56,894 bases of DNA from Fragilaria crotonensis (lineage: Eukaryota > Bacillariophyta > Fragilariophyceae > Fragilariales > Fragilariaceae), in assembly GCA_022925895.1 (NCBI GenBank), contig JAKSYS010000396.1:1-56894 (forward strand), read 5' to 3'. The position numbers were made by a program, and so were the translations under genes. The notes beneath the pieces are model-generated. The model searched no databases and was not told the origin of the DNA. It saw nothing but the letters and a program-made list of their open reading frames with translations. Every line of letters begins with the position of its first letter. Position 1 is the stretch's first letter. Shown piece after piece: positions 11,086 to 19,327 of this stretch.

Positions 11086-13593
11086 GTGATGGGGAGAGTC
11101 GGCTTCGACGTGGGCCGACTCATCAAGGAGAACGGATCGTCAACCCTCGGGTTCGGGTCCGAGTTCCGCCGAGTCGAGGAACTGGAACCCCTACTGGGTA
11201 AGCATCCACATTTCGCCCAGCTCGCCAAGGTCCTGACCGAGGGGATGCAATACGTCTTTGACAGAGAACTCAGCCCGACCGAGAGAAAGAACGAGGTCAG
11301 CGCAATGATAGCCAGGGGGAACCACAAGTCGGCCCAGTCGGAACCAGAGCAGGTCGGCAAGCTGCTGGCCAAGGATGTTCTGCACGGCTTCTCCATACCG
11401 TTACCGATCGACGTGGTGACCAGGATCCCAGGCGCGATGGTACAACCCCTCGGCCTGGCCCAACAGTGGACGGTCAACCCCGAGGGAGAGAGGGTGATCA
11501 AATACCGCCTGACACAGGACCTGAGCTTCTCAACCTCTCGGGAAGCCGCGCCCACCTCCATTAATGCGCGCGTCAACATGGCTGCGTATGTGGAAATGGT
11601 CTACGGTTGGTGCCTCCCGCGCATCATGCACTACGTAGTATCGCTTCGGTGGAAATACCCTCACTTGCGAATCCTGATCAGCAAGTATGACTACAGCGAC
11701 GCTTATCGGCGAATCGCCCACAGCGCCCAGGCTGCATCGCAGACCATCGCGATCAACGGAACCACGGCGTACCTATCCCTCAGACTGACGTTTGGTGGGT
11801 CACCCAACCCCCCAACCTGGTGCATGTTCTCCGAGATGGTGACGGATCTGGCCAACGAGATAGGGCAGTGTACCGAATGGGACCCGGAGACGCTCCGTAG
11901 CCCAGCTCAGCCGGAAAGCCCTGAACCAATTCGCCTGCCGGAAAGCATCCCCGTCGCTCGAGCGCGCCGCATGGCCGTCGTCCTGCCAATGTCGAAAGCC
12001 GGCGGCAGGGTGGACGGGTTCATTGATGACCTCATCAACGTCTTCGCGGATACCCCGGACAACTGTCGACGGCAACCGCACGTCGTCCCCCTCGCAATGC
12101 ATGTGACCAGTCGCCCTCACGCAGGGGACGCTAACGAACCGGTTCCCCGCCGACCCATCCTGTCCCTCCCGAAGCTGATCGCGGAAGGAAGACCCGAGGA
12201 AGTCCAGGTCGTACTCGGTTGGCGCCTCAACACTCGCCTCCTCGAGATATCGCTGCCCGACGACAAGTACGAGGCCTGGACCAGGGACATACACCATCTC
12301 ATCCGCACCGGCCGTTGCGGAGCGAAGGAGCTCGAGACCCTCGTCGGCCGCCTCAATCACACATCCTACATTATGCCCAACGCTCGTCACTTCATGAGCC
12401 GCATCCGTCAGGGGCTGGAGTCGAAAGGTAGGAAGGGACTGATGAGAGGAGTCAGCTCGGAGGCCATAGACGACCTCTACCTCTGGCTAAGCTTCCTAGC
12501 GCACGCTCACCGCGGGGTGTCAATGAACCTTCTGGTGACCCGCGAGCCTGACAAGGTGTGCTGGTCGGACGCTTGCCCCCTGGGAATAGGGGGGTACAGT
12601 CTCTCTGGCCGCGCTTGGCGCTTGCGTATCCCCGAGGCCAGTCCGATTCGCGGCCACAAGGGGATCAACAACCTGTTGGAGTTCCTCGGGATGGGGATAA
12701 ATATCTGGCTCTCTTGCCTCGAGTCCGAGGGGAACGAGAGCTGCATCCTGGCCATTGGCGACAACACTTCGGCCATCGGGTGGCTCCACAACTCCTCCCG
12801 TCTGGACGTCGCCTGGGGAGCGCACCGCGCCCACCTCCAGGTGGCGCGGAAGATTGCAACCTTACTCACGGAGTACCAGTGTTGCTTGGCGTCCCAACAC
12901 CTAAAAGGGGAGCTCAATGTGGTCGCGGATCTCCTTTCCTTTGAGGGGAGCGAGCGGGGAAAGGACCACCCCATTGCGTTCGACAGTCCAGCAAACGACG
13001 AACTAACACAGCGATTCCTGACGCAATACCCATCACAGGTACCGGCGAACTTCGTCATCTCGCAGCTGCCGACCGAGATACTATCCTGGTCCATGCAAGT
13101 GCTGCAAGTCGCCGAATTATCTTTGATGGCCGACAGGAGAGCAGCAATGAATCTTTCGACCGGACCTGGAGGAGATGGAGAGGGTACTGCGGGCATGTGG
13201 GATACGCCTCTGACCCACTCCTCACTAAGCTATCCGACGACGAAAGGAACCTTTTCGTCCGGGCATTCCTCGGGTTCTATCGGCAAGCCGCATGGGACCC
13301 AGCTGGCAGACCTTCGGGAACGCGTCGCGAGCCAGTGGTCGCTAGCACTTTGCGGAAAGCCACAAGCAACCTGGCTGCGGCGTTTCGGAACAATATCGGG
13401 GTCAGCCCCTTGCACCTCCCGGGATCAGCGAACATGCGACCATTCGTCCGATCATGGTTGCAGGCCTGCGAAAACATCGACCCACCCAAGCGACAGCAAC
13501 GAGCAATTACCCCGCAACTTTTGCGATTCATGTTCAACCAGTCGGGAGCGGCAAGCGGAACAGACACGAAGGCCGCAGTCATCGCCGAGATAG
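11086..13593 (+). CDS. N1 reverse transcriptase-RNase H
   Basis: This is the DIRS-order RT and RNase H. The RT N-terminus contains GRVGFDVGRLI and LGFGSEFR. Fingers and palm motifs include HKSAQ, KYRLTQDLSFS and KYDYSDAYR. The catalytic box is GFIDDLIN in place of YVDD. RNase H follows, with acidic residues in CWSDACPLGIGG, NNLLEF, AIGDNTSAIGW and LNVVADLLSF. The frame is open upstream of the ATG to about 10990 (SPIRFDLSDQAVEHN is clearly coding), so the true start is earlier or RT is made by frameshift. After about 13195 the ORF overlaps the recombinase ORF, and its own tail there (LTHSSLSYPTTKG onward) looks like a shadow. Confidence 0.88.
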   Translation: MMGRVGFDVGRLIKENGSSTLGFGSEFRRVEELEPLLGKHPHFAQLAKVLTEGMQYVFDRELSPTERKNEVSAMIARGNHKSAQSEPEQVGKLLAKDVLHGFSIPLPIDVVTRIPGAMVQPLGLAQQWTVNPEGERVIKYRLTQDLSFSTSREAAPTSINARVNMAAYVEMVYGWCLPRIMHYVVSLRWKYPHLRILISKYDYSDAYRRIAHSAQAASQTIAINGTTAYLSLRLTFGGSPNPPTWCMFSEMVTDLANEIGQCTEWDPETLRSPAQPESPEPIRLPESIPVARARRMAVVLPMSKAGGRVDGFIDDLINVFADTPDNCRRQPHVVPLAMHVTSRPHAGDANEPVPRRPILSLPKLIAEGRPEEVQVVLGWRLNTRLLEISLPDDKYEAWTRDIHHLIRTGRCGAKELETLVGRLNHTSYIMPNARHFMSRIRQGLESKGRKGLMRGVSSEAIDDLYLWLSFLAHAHRGVSMNLLVTREPDKVCWSDACPLGIGGYSLSGRAWRLRIPEASPIRGHKGINNLLEFLGMGINIWLSCLESEGNESCILAIGDNTSAIGWLHNSSRLDVAWGAHRAHLQVARKIATLLTEYQCCLASQHLKGELNVVADLLSFEGSERGKDHPIAFDSPANDELTQRFLTQYPSQVPANFVISQLPTEILSWSMQVLQVAELSLMADRRAAMNLSTGPGGDGEGTAGMWDTPLTHSSLSYPTTKGTFSSGHSSGSIGKPHGTQLADLRERVASQWSLALCGKPQATWLRRFGTISGSAPCTSRDQRTCDHSSDHGCRPAKTSTHPSDSNEQLPRNFCDSCSTSRERQAEQTRRPQSSPR

Positions 13594-14327
13594 CAATCGT
13601 CGCGTACTTCTACGCGATGAGGTCTTGCGAGATAACGGAGACGCCAACGCCGGGACGAACGAAGATCACAAGGCTTAGGGGAGTAACCTTCCGAGACGCG
13701 AGCCACCAAGAGATCCCACACACAGATCCCCGGACCAGTTCCGCCAGTCGAGTGACCGTGACCTTTGAGAATCAGAAGAACGGCCTCAAGATGGATCGGC
13801 GTACGCACGAGAGGACAGGAGACCCGGTAATGTGTCCGGTCTTAAGACTCTCATCCCTTATCAAACGGATCCTAGCTGCCGACGACAAGGCGGAGCCCGA
13901 CACACCCGTCAGTACGATTTGGAGCACTGGGGGACGCGGAGTTGTAACCAGCGAGGAACTTCGGCTGCACCTGAGATCAGCCTGCACAAAAGGAGGAGGG
14001 GTCGGAACGTTCGGGTACGGAGAAAGTGACATTGGGACCAGGTCCCTTCGGTCCGGAGCCGCAATGGGCCTATTCCTCATGAACCATCCAGTTGCGAAGA
14101 TCATGATACTGGGACGGTGGTCGTCAGACGCATTCCTTGTATACATTCGGCCACAGGTCCTCGAATGGACCAACCAACTGAGCGGCGACATGATCAGAAA
14201 CGATACCTTCTTCGATGCAGCGGACTCAAGACGCTCCAGCGTGGACGACCCACTCACCCGAGAGAGAACGACGTTGCTACCCGACGGGTCCCGAACCAAA
14301 ACCAGCAAGATTCACATCCATCACTGA
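13197..14327 (+). CDS. N1 tyrosine recombinase
   Basis: This is the integrase-equivalent of the element. The N-terminal helical core-binding part is GYASDPLLTKLSDDERNLFV. The catalytic domain shows Arg I in YAMRSCEI and a conserved ENQKNG strand. The box II RSLRSGAAM has Arg where most recombinases have His (RxxR). The GRWSSDAFLVYIRPQ segment has the nucleophilic Tyr. The computed start at 13197 is a GTG, but the frame is open and plausibly coding at least back to 13130 (NESFDRTWRRWRGYC), overlapping RT. Start by frameshift or internal initiation is therefore likely. It stops 37 bp before B1. N7 carries a homologous recombinase. Confidence 0.9.
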   Translation: MGYASDPLLTKLSDDERNLFVRAFLGFYRQAAWDPAGRPSGTRREPVVASTLRKATSNLAAAFRNNIGVSPLHLPGSANMRPFVRSWLQACENIDPPKRQQRAITPQLLRFMFNQSGAASGTDTKAAVIAEIAIVAYFYAMRSCEITETPTPGRTKITRLRGVTFRDASHQEIPHTDPRTSSASRVTVTFENQKNGLKMDRRTHERTGDPVMCPVLRLSSLIKRILAADDKAEPDTPVSTIWSTGGRGVVTSEELRLHLRSACTKGGGVGTFGYGESDIGTRSLRSGAAMGLFLMNHPVAKIMILGRWSSDAFLVYIRPQVLEWTNQLSGDMIRNDTFFDAADSRRSSVDDPLTRERTTLLPDGSRTKTSKIHIHH

Positions 14328-14364
14328 CGGAGCATGGTCAGTCGGTCAAAAGAAGGTTCAATGG

Positions 14365-14564
14365 CTGGACCGACCAAACTCCGGGGAGTTGGAGCTGAAT
14401 TACCGCCGGGACGAAGTCCCTGGCAAAGCCAAAACACCAGACTCAGCATTATCTGTAGCAGCACACTCATGCATCAAAACTAAGTCCAAGGGCGGGCATC
14501 GGGCAATCCCAAACGAGGACGGAAGCGACAACAGACTGGTTTCGAAGCCGCGCAGCAAACTTCG
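14365..14564 (+). repeat. N1 repeat B1
   Basis: A 200-bp repeat starting CTGGACCGACCAAACTCC and ending GCAGCAAACTTCG. It directly abuts A2; no difference from B2 (14905-15104) was seen. The B1/A2 boundary CTTCG|TTACATGG should equal the end-to-end junction of a circular intermediate. Confidence 0.92.
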
Positions 14565-14890
14565 TTACATGGTCTGCGGTAGCCTAGTACTACAGTGCCT
14601 CCAGCGACACTAGCACCCAACAACACAGTATGCGGTACCGAGACACTACGCCGTTATTAACAAAGCAGGCAGCCACGATGCACATGATATATTTTCTTCG
14701 GGTGTGGATACTGGATTGAACTACGAGGCAGGTCACCATTCGAATGCTCACACCAAAAAGAGCAGAAACGTGATCTCGCCGATCGAAGCTGGAGTGGGAA
14801 ATTATTGGCTCACATCTATCCATCATCGGATTGATTGTGCCTTCTCCACACCAGCATCCCATCCAAGCAACTAGCTTTAATATTTAATTT
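14565..14890 (+). repeat. N1 repeat A2
   Basis: The second copy of the 326-bp A repeat starts TTACATGG. Together with B1 in front and B2 14 bp behind, it gives the split-direct-repeat arrangement rather than ordinary LTRs. Confidence 0.92.
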
Positions 14891-14904
14891 CCCCAAGCCC
14901 ACCC

Positions 14905-15104
14905 CTGGACCGACCAAACTCCGGGGAGTTGGAGCTGAATTACCGCCGGGACGAAGTCCCTGGCAAAGCCAAAACACCAGACTCAGCATTATCTGTAGCA
15001 GCACACTCATGCATCAAAACTAAGTCCAAGGGCGGGCATCGGGCAATCCCAAACGAGGACGGAAGCGACAACAGACTGGTTTCGAAGCCGCGCAGCAAAC
15101 TTCG
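14905..15104 (+). repeat. N1 repeat B2 and right end of N1
   Basis: The second copy of the 200-bp B repeat. It ends CTTCG at 15104. The next base, 15105, resumes O gag (AAGTGACTCTCGCG), which fixes the right end of N1 to the base. Confidence 0.92.
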
Positions 15105-15550
15105 AAGTGACTCTCGCGAATCACAATCTTCAAGAGGGCCACTCCACTGTTGTACCTGGCGCCATCGATCTCGACCTGGTACTGATCTGCCCAGATCATG
15201 ACCTTCTTCTTCGCCTCGCTTGTTAGGGGAGGCCATGAGGCATTGATACAACATGTAGGTGTCTTGTGCCTTGCGTACTTGAGATCCGATGTAAGTCCTC
15301 TCAGATTCGATGACTTGCTCTAACGTGATGGTTCCGTAGTTCTCGAGCATGTTTTCCTCGTCGGGGACTTCTTCTCCTGGATTCGTGGTGACATTAAGGA
15401 TGCCATCCATCCATCCCATTTCCATAGCGCGGTCTTGGACTTCGCGTAGGAACTGGAAGAGTCTGTCGGCATCACATGGGAATGGATCGTCGGTGACCGC
15501 GCGAATTCCCGATCGATAGATCTTGTGATGTTCCGCCCTTGAGTAGTCGA
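15105..15550 (-). pseudogene. O gag, middle portion
   Basis: The Gag segment between the N1 and N2 insertions reads from LDYSRAEHHKIYRSG, through DGILNVTTNPGEEVPDEEN and EQVIESERTYIGSQVRKAQD, to the codons for VIRESH at the N1 junction. One extra base near 15223 throws the frame after CLMAS; removing it gives coding sequence through to N1. The total Gag assembled over the three pieces is 1300 bp, one more than a multiple of three, in agreement with that single insertion. Confidence 0.85.
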
Positions 15551-15555
15551 GGGGG

Positions 15556-16065
15556 TGTCAGTGCATATCTCATCTTTGCCACTGTGCTACTGTCTACCAT
15601 ACACAGTCCACTGCATCTACTCCAGCTTACTGCATTACCGCCTTACTCCACAGTCTTGATTCATGGCATGGTCATGACGGTACGGTACAAGCTACTGGAT
15701 ATCTCAGTACATCCAATCTACTTGTTCTGGATTGTACTGTTGCATCCTACTTTGATAGTCTAAAGGCAGTGCCTCCTGACACTGCTCACAACTTTAACTT
15801 AGCCTAAACTATTACCTCCACTGCATTCTTGCCGGTCTACGATCGTAAGGGTGAAGAGGTACAGTTGTTGCTTTTCGTCCCCATCTATAACTCACGACAT
15901 CACCATCACCGACACCCTCGCCACTGCGTACCTCGTCGGATATCGCCGCGCTTCCGTTCATTGTGCTGTCGTGTTCTCCCTCTTCTGTTTCTGACGGTCT
16001 CGCACTAACTCGACTCCCAAGCGAGTCAATGTATGTGGAGCCGCCGTACTAGAGAGGGTCTCACA
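15556..16065 (+). repeat. N2 LTR 1
   Basis: 510 bp, TGTCAGTGCATATC...AGGGTCTCACA. Compared with LTR 3 it has two extra T in GCTTTTCGTCC. It is followed at once by the primer-binding site. Confidence 0.92.
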
Positions 16066-16079
16066 GGTTATGAGCCCAA
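16066..16079 (+). other. N2 primer-binding site (Met-tRNA anticodon arm type)
   Basis: GGTTATGAGCCC follows the LTR. Its complement, GGGCUCAUAACC, fits an anticodon arm with loop CUCAUAA (anticodon CAU). This matches the half-tRNA priming known for Drosophila copia. The tRNA identity is inferred. Confidence 0.5.
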
Positions 16080-16233
16080 AGTCTACGACTATACTCTGCG
16101 TCTACTCCGACGAAGTCTGCGTTCTCTCGTGTTCTTTGTGTCACACAATATCAAGAACCACGTAGCCACTCCGAGTTGAATTTCTTCTCGACCATCTATC
16201 CGGGACCGCGTATTTCTGAACCCCGATACTATC

Positions 16234-17478
16234 ATGGTGAACGCTGAGGAGATCCGATACGATGATGACTGTCTTGTGATCAGCATCAATATTGTGGACT
16301 GCCCGATGGCAGAAATCCCACTCACAGAAGTCTTTGATGTTCTCACAATGTCACTACTTGACAACTACCATGATGTTATTAGTAATTCGGTTCTCCAGCA
16401 GTTAGAAGACACAACATGGCTTAAAAGGCAATCAAGATCGAGCCTACTTTGCGCTAGTTTTGCCGTGTATCATCAAAGGACTGAAGGCAAACTCATTTCC
16501 TTGCGCAAACCAGGTTTACAGAGACTGATAACTCAGGCTCTACGCTACAACAATGGAGTTCATCATCCAATCAAAGTGCCAGTCTCCATCCGTTTTATGA
16601 TACCTGACAATGCCCTTCCGCGCCCCCAGCGGCACTCATCCAACAAGAGAAACCCACCCTTGTTCTTCGATGACCGGCGCTCGATATCCAGCGAAGTGCC
16701 GAATGTTGCTCCCCTCCATTCGCCTGATTTCACTCGAAGTGACGATTTGCTCGATGCTCCGCCCAGGGCTGCTGAGGCAGGCTACATCATCGGTAGCAAC
16801 CACAGTGATCCTATTGAAACCTATCGAAATGACAGGGTAACAGCAGCCGATGATTCTACAACAATGCCTTGCTACATCAATGTTCCTGGCTGCGAGTTTA
16901 TTGATTGTCGTTTTCTGTTCCATTGCAAGGGCCTTGAAACAAATGTGCCGGCTAAAGTTCTGGAAAGAGCAGAGGAGATTTCCACCCTGGCAAACGCGGC
17001 CCCTGAACGCCTCTGTTCCCCCACATTGCTCATGCAACATGCCATAAGTGACGACAAAGACAAGACGCAGATGGGATCGAATGCCGTTTTGTGTTGGGAG
17101 ATCGACTTCGTGCAGGCTTCTTCAGCATCTTCTGGGCTAGTTGCCGTCGCCAAAATTGGCACACCGCCCAACAACAATATTGCAACTCAGATGCCAATTT
17201 GGCCGGCTGCTGCCTTGCTGTCCCCGTTCCCCCCTGCTGAAGGCACTATGACTGATAGCAGGGCCACCCTTGGTATGCCTTATGTTCCTGGCATGGCTGC
17301 TGATGGCAATCGGTTACTCCTCCCCATCAACATGAGGTTCAAACCGGTCGACCGCGGGCGCCCAATGGATATAGTATGGACACTCTTGTCATACAACATC
17401 ATCAGCTGCACCAGTGTCCAAGACTCTTTCCATCAGCTTTGGAAAGATGTTATTGACGCAATGGCGCCGAATGTCTGA
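16234..17478 (+). CDS. N2 unidentified 414-aa ORF in gag position
   Basis: An uninterrupted ATG ORF starts about 170 bp after the LTR. I do not recognise the protein. It has no zinc knuckle, protease motif or RT motif. It has a predicted-helical N-terminal half (LTEVFDVLTMSLLDNYHDVI), a Pro/Arg-rich middle (PRPQRHSSNKRNPP) and a C-terminal part rich in small residues (GMPYVPGMAADGNRLL). Position suggests a Gag-like structural protein of a non-autonomous element. The homologous stretch 27477-28712 in the second unit is broken by several 1-2-nt deletions, and the two copies are otherwise almost identical. Confidence 0.5.
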   Translation: MVNAEEIRYDDDCLVISINIVDCPMAEIPLTEVFDVLTMSLLDNYHDVISNSVLQQLEDTTWLKRQSRSSLLCASFAVYHQRTEGKLISLRKPGLQRLITQALRYNNGVHHPIKVPVSIRFMIPDNALPRPQRHSSNKRNPPLFFDDRRSISSEVPNVAPLHSPDFTRSDDLLDAPPRAAEAGYIIGSNHSDPIETYRNDRVTAADDSTTMPCYINVPGCEFIDCRFLFHCKGLETNVPAKVLERAEEISTLANAAPERLCSPTLLMQHAISDDKDKTQMGSNAVLCWEIDFVQASSASSGLVAVAKIGTPPNNNIATQMPIWPAAALLSPFPPAEGTMTDSRATLGMPYVPGMAADGNRLLLPINMRFKPVDRGRPMDIVWTLLSYNIISCTSVQDSFHQLWKDVIDAMAPNV

Positions 17479-18982
17479 GTCTGGTGCTATCCTTCTTGCT
17501 CATTGTATGTCGCCTCTACCAATGCACACAATGGGGGAGTGTATAGGATATCACGATCCACAACCTCGCATGGCATGGTGCGTGTAATCATGTGTCTGCT
17601 GACCACACCTGTTGGGTCTACGTCGTGGTGACGTAGTATCAGTAAGGCCGGGTCAGTCCACTGGACGAGTACTCATCAAACACTGCACGCTGCATGCTGT
17701 AGTTTTGGGTTCTTGATGAGGGAATTCAATACTCGGTTGATTGTCACAGACAACTTAGCAAACCTTTGGGAACGAGTGTTTCTGTTTGTTTGGATTAGGT
17801 GAAAATCGTCCGCAATGCTTCTCTGGATGCTCTGCCTTGCCTCCTGGATTTCAAGCACCCACCACTACCGTCGGAACATTCACACCAGCTTTCTATGCAT
17901 GATGCTAACGCTTTGATTAGTGATGATCTCATGCTGCCTGATTGGGAGATGTTCACGAGTTCATGAGTTCTTGTGCACCAGTGGAATCGAACTGCCATTT
18001 GCAGTTCGACTATCTGTTCTTTCTTTGTGGAACTGCCCCTGGTGTAACCAACGCGTACTGTGATTCATTTTCCGGGACCCTTTGGACACCGTTGGGTCAC
18101 TGATTCCTTTCGTGTCAACAGCGATGGCTCGGTCGGATGAAGTCCTGGTTTGCTCCACACTGGATGCTCATATTGTCCAGCTATGGCCACCCTCATGCTC
18201 TTAGGGATTGCACCGCCGTCAAGTACTTCAAACTGTTGATGCTGACATCTTTGGTTCAGGTTTGTACAGGACGTCTGGACCATTCAACCAACCAACTGTT
18301 CCTTCAGCATCATTGTGATATCGCCTCGCACTTCTCGCTCCCTCGAGGTCATTCGCTGTCGCTGAGGACTTGGTCATCGGCCTCGTCCTGCATTCAACAA
18401 CCATGCTTAGACGCCTCGCTCTTTCCTCCGTTGTTTTGTGGTTTCGATAGTTTCCGATCCCTTTTTCCTCGAGACTTGGTCGACGCTGACGCAATTAAGC
18501 TATACAATCAGGCACCCAACCTCTTGATGTTGTTCTTTCTGATGGGGTACCTCGCATCGACAGCCAGTGCCTGCTTTTGTCACCGACATGGGATGGTGAT
18601 GCTGATCTCTTGCGCGCTGCTTCTGTTTTCCCTCTGGGTTGGTGTGGTGTGCTGGGCCCATCTTTTTCTGGCGTTGTAATCCTGGCTGTCAATGATCCCT
18701 CGCTCTGTGTTGCCTCGCTCTTGCTGCGGCGTGTTGAGAGGATTGCTGTTGCCGGGTGTCCAACCAACGCAACGGTACGGTACAGTTCTGTTGCCTATGG
18801 TCTCGCACTGAACCGGTGGTCCGGTTGAGCAACCACTACGCGCAAAGTTATGCACTTGCGACACTTCGGATACGAAACTCGGCAGCGGTTTTGAGATCAC
18901 AATATTCGACAATTATCGTGGCTTCGGATCGCGTGGAGGCGCATGCGACAGGCATGCGGGTCGTGGCTGACCACGGCGGTAG
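17479..18982 (+). other. N2 internal region, no assignable gene
   Basis: About 1.5 kb between the 414-aa ORF and the N3 insertion. Short frames look weakly coding (NASLDALPCLLDFKHPPLPS near 17815; DVVLSDGYCIDSQCLLLSP near 18530), but none is long or recognisable. CACAATGGGGGAGTG at 17527-17541 mimics the polypurine tract used before the LTR, which hints at an internal rearrangement. The same sequence recurs at 28713-30206. Confidence 0.5.
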
Positions 18983-19137
18983 TGAATAAAACCTACCGTT
19001 ACTACTGGAAATCCATCATTGTGGGGCAGCATGGCATTAGTGATTAGGATAGAACAAGATTATAAACTAAGTCCGGAGAAAACCCCACTTGGTCTGGCCG
19101 TAGCCCAATATGACGCAGACACAGTAGAATTCGTTCA
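18983..19137 (-). repeat. N3 3' LTR
   Basis: On the minus strand it runs TGAACGAATTC...GTTTTATTCA. It is preceded on that strand by the polypurine tract GCTCGCGGGGAC. Confidence 0.92.
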
Positions 19138-19327
19138 GTCCCCGCGAGCAAAATACCGATCCATCGGTGATTCGCTCGTCCCCGGATTCGTACTCCTCAC
19201 AAAACACCAAATATCACGTAACACCAGAGGCCGTTCGGACATCCATTACCGAATAGTATTAGCCCATCCACACCTACGCTCGTAGGCCAAGGCCAGCCAC
19301 CTGCTTCGCAGGCCAAAAGCCATCCCA

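Larger units (their letters stand above)
7634..15104 (+). mobile_element. N1: tyrosine-recombinase (PAT/Ngaro-like) retrotransposon with split direct repeats
   Basis: The order is A1 (326 bp) - ORF1 - RT/RNase H - YR - B1 (200 bp) - A2 (326 bp) - 14 bp - B2 (200 bp). A1-ORFs-B1-A2-B2 is the split-direct-repeat architecture known from PAT and Ngaro members of the DIRS order. Taking it out joins 7633 to 15105 and restores the O Gag codons for RESH-LDTN exactly, with no target duplication, as expected for YR integration. A1 and A2 differ by two substitutions, so the copy is fairly young. No integrase or protease of the LTR-element type is present. Confidence 0.92.

Noticed and set aside
11800-12390. 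Antisense 196-aa ORF in N1
   Set aside because: A shadow of the RT frame, which carries clear RT motifs on the + strand.
7634-14890. Reading the 326-bp A repeats of N1 as ordinary LTRs
   Set aside because: B repeats flank A2 on both sides, there is no target duplication, and a tyrosine recombinase replaces the integrase.
18137-18679. 180-aa + strand ORF in N2, and its copy at 29371-29925
   Set aside because: Low-complexity Leu/Ser/Phe composition, no domain, truncated differently in each copy, and no start context; not called as a gene.
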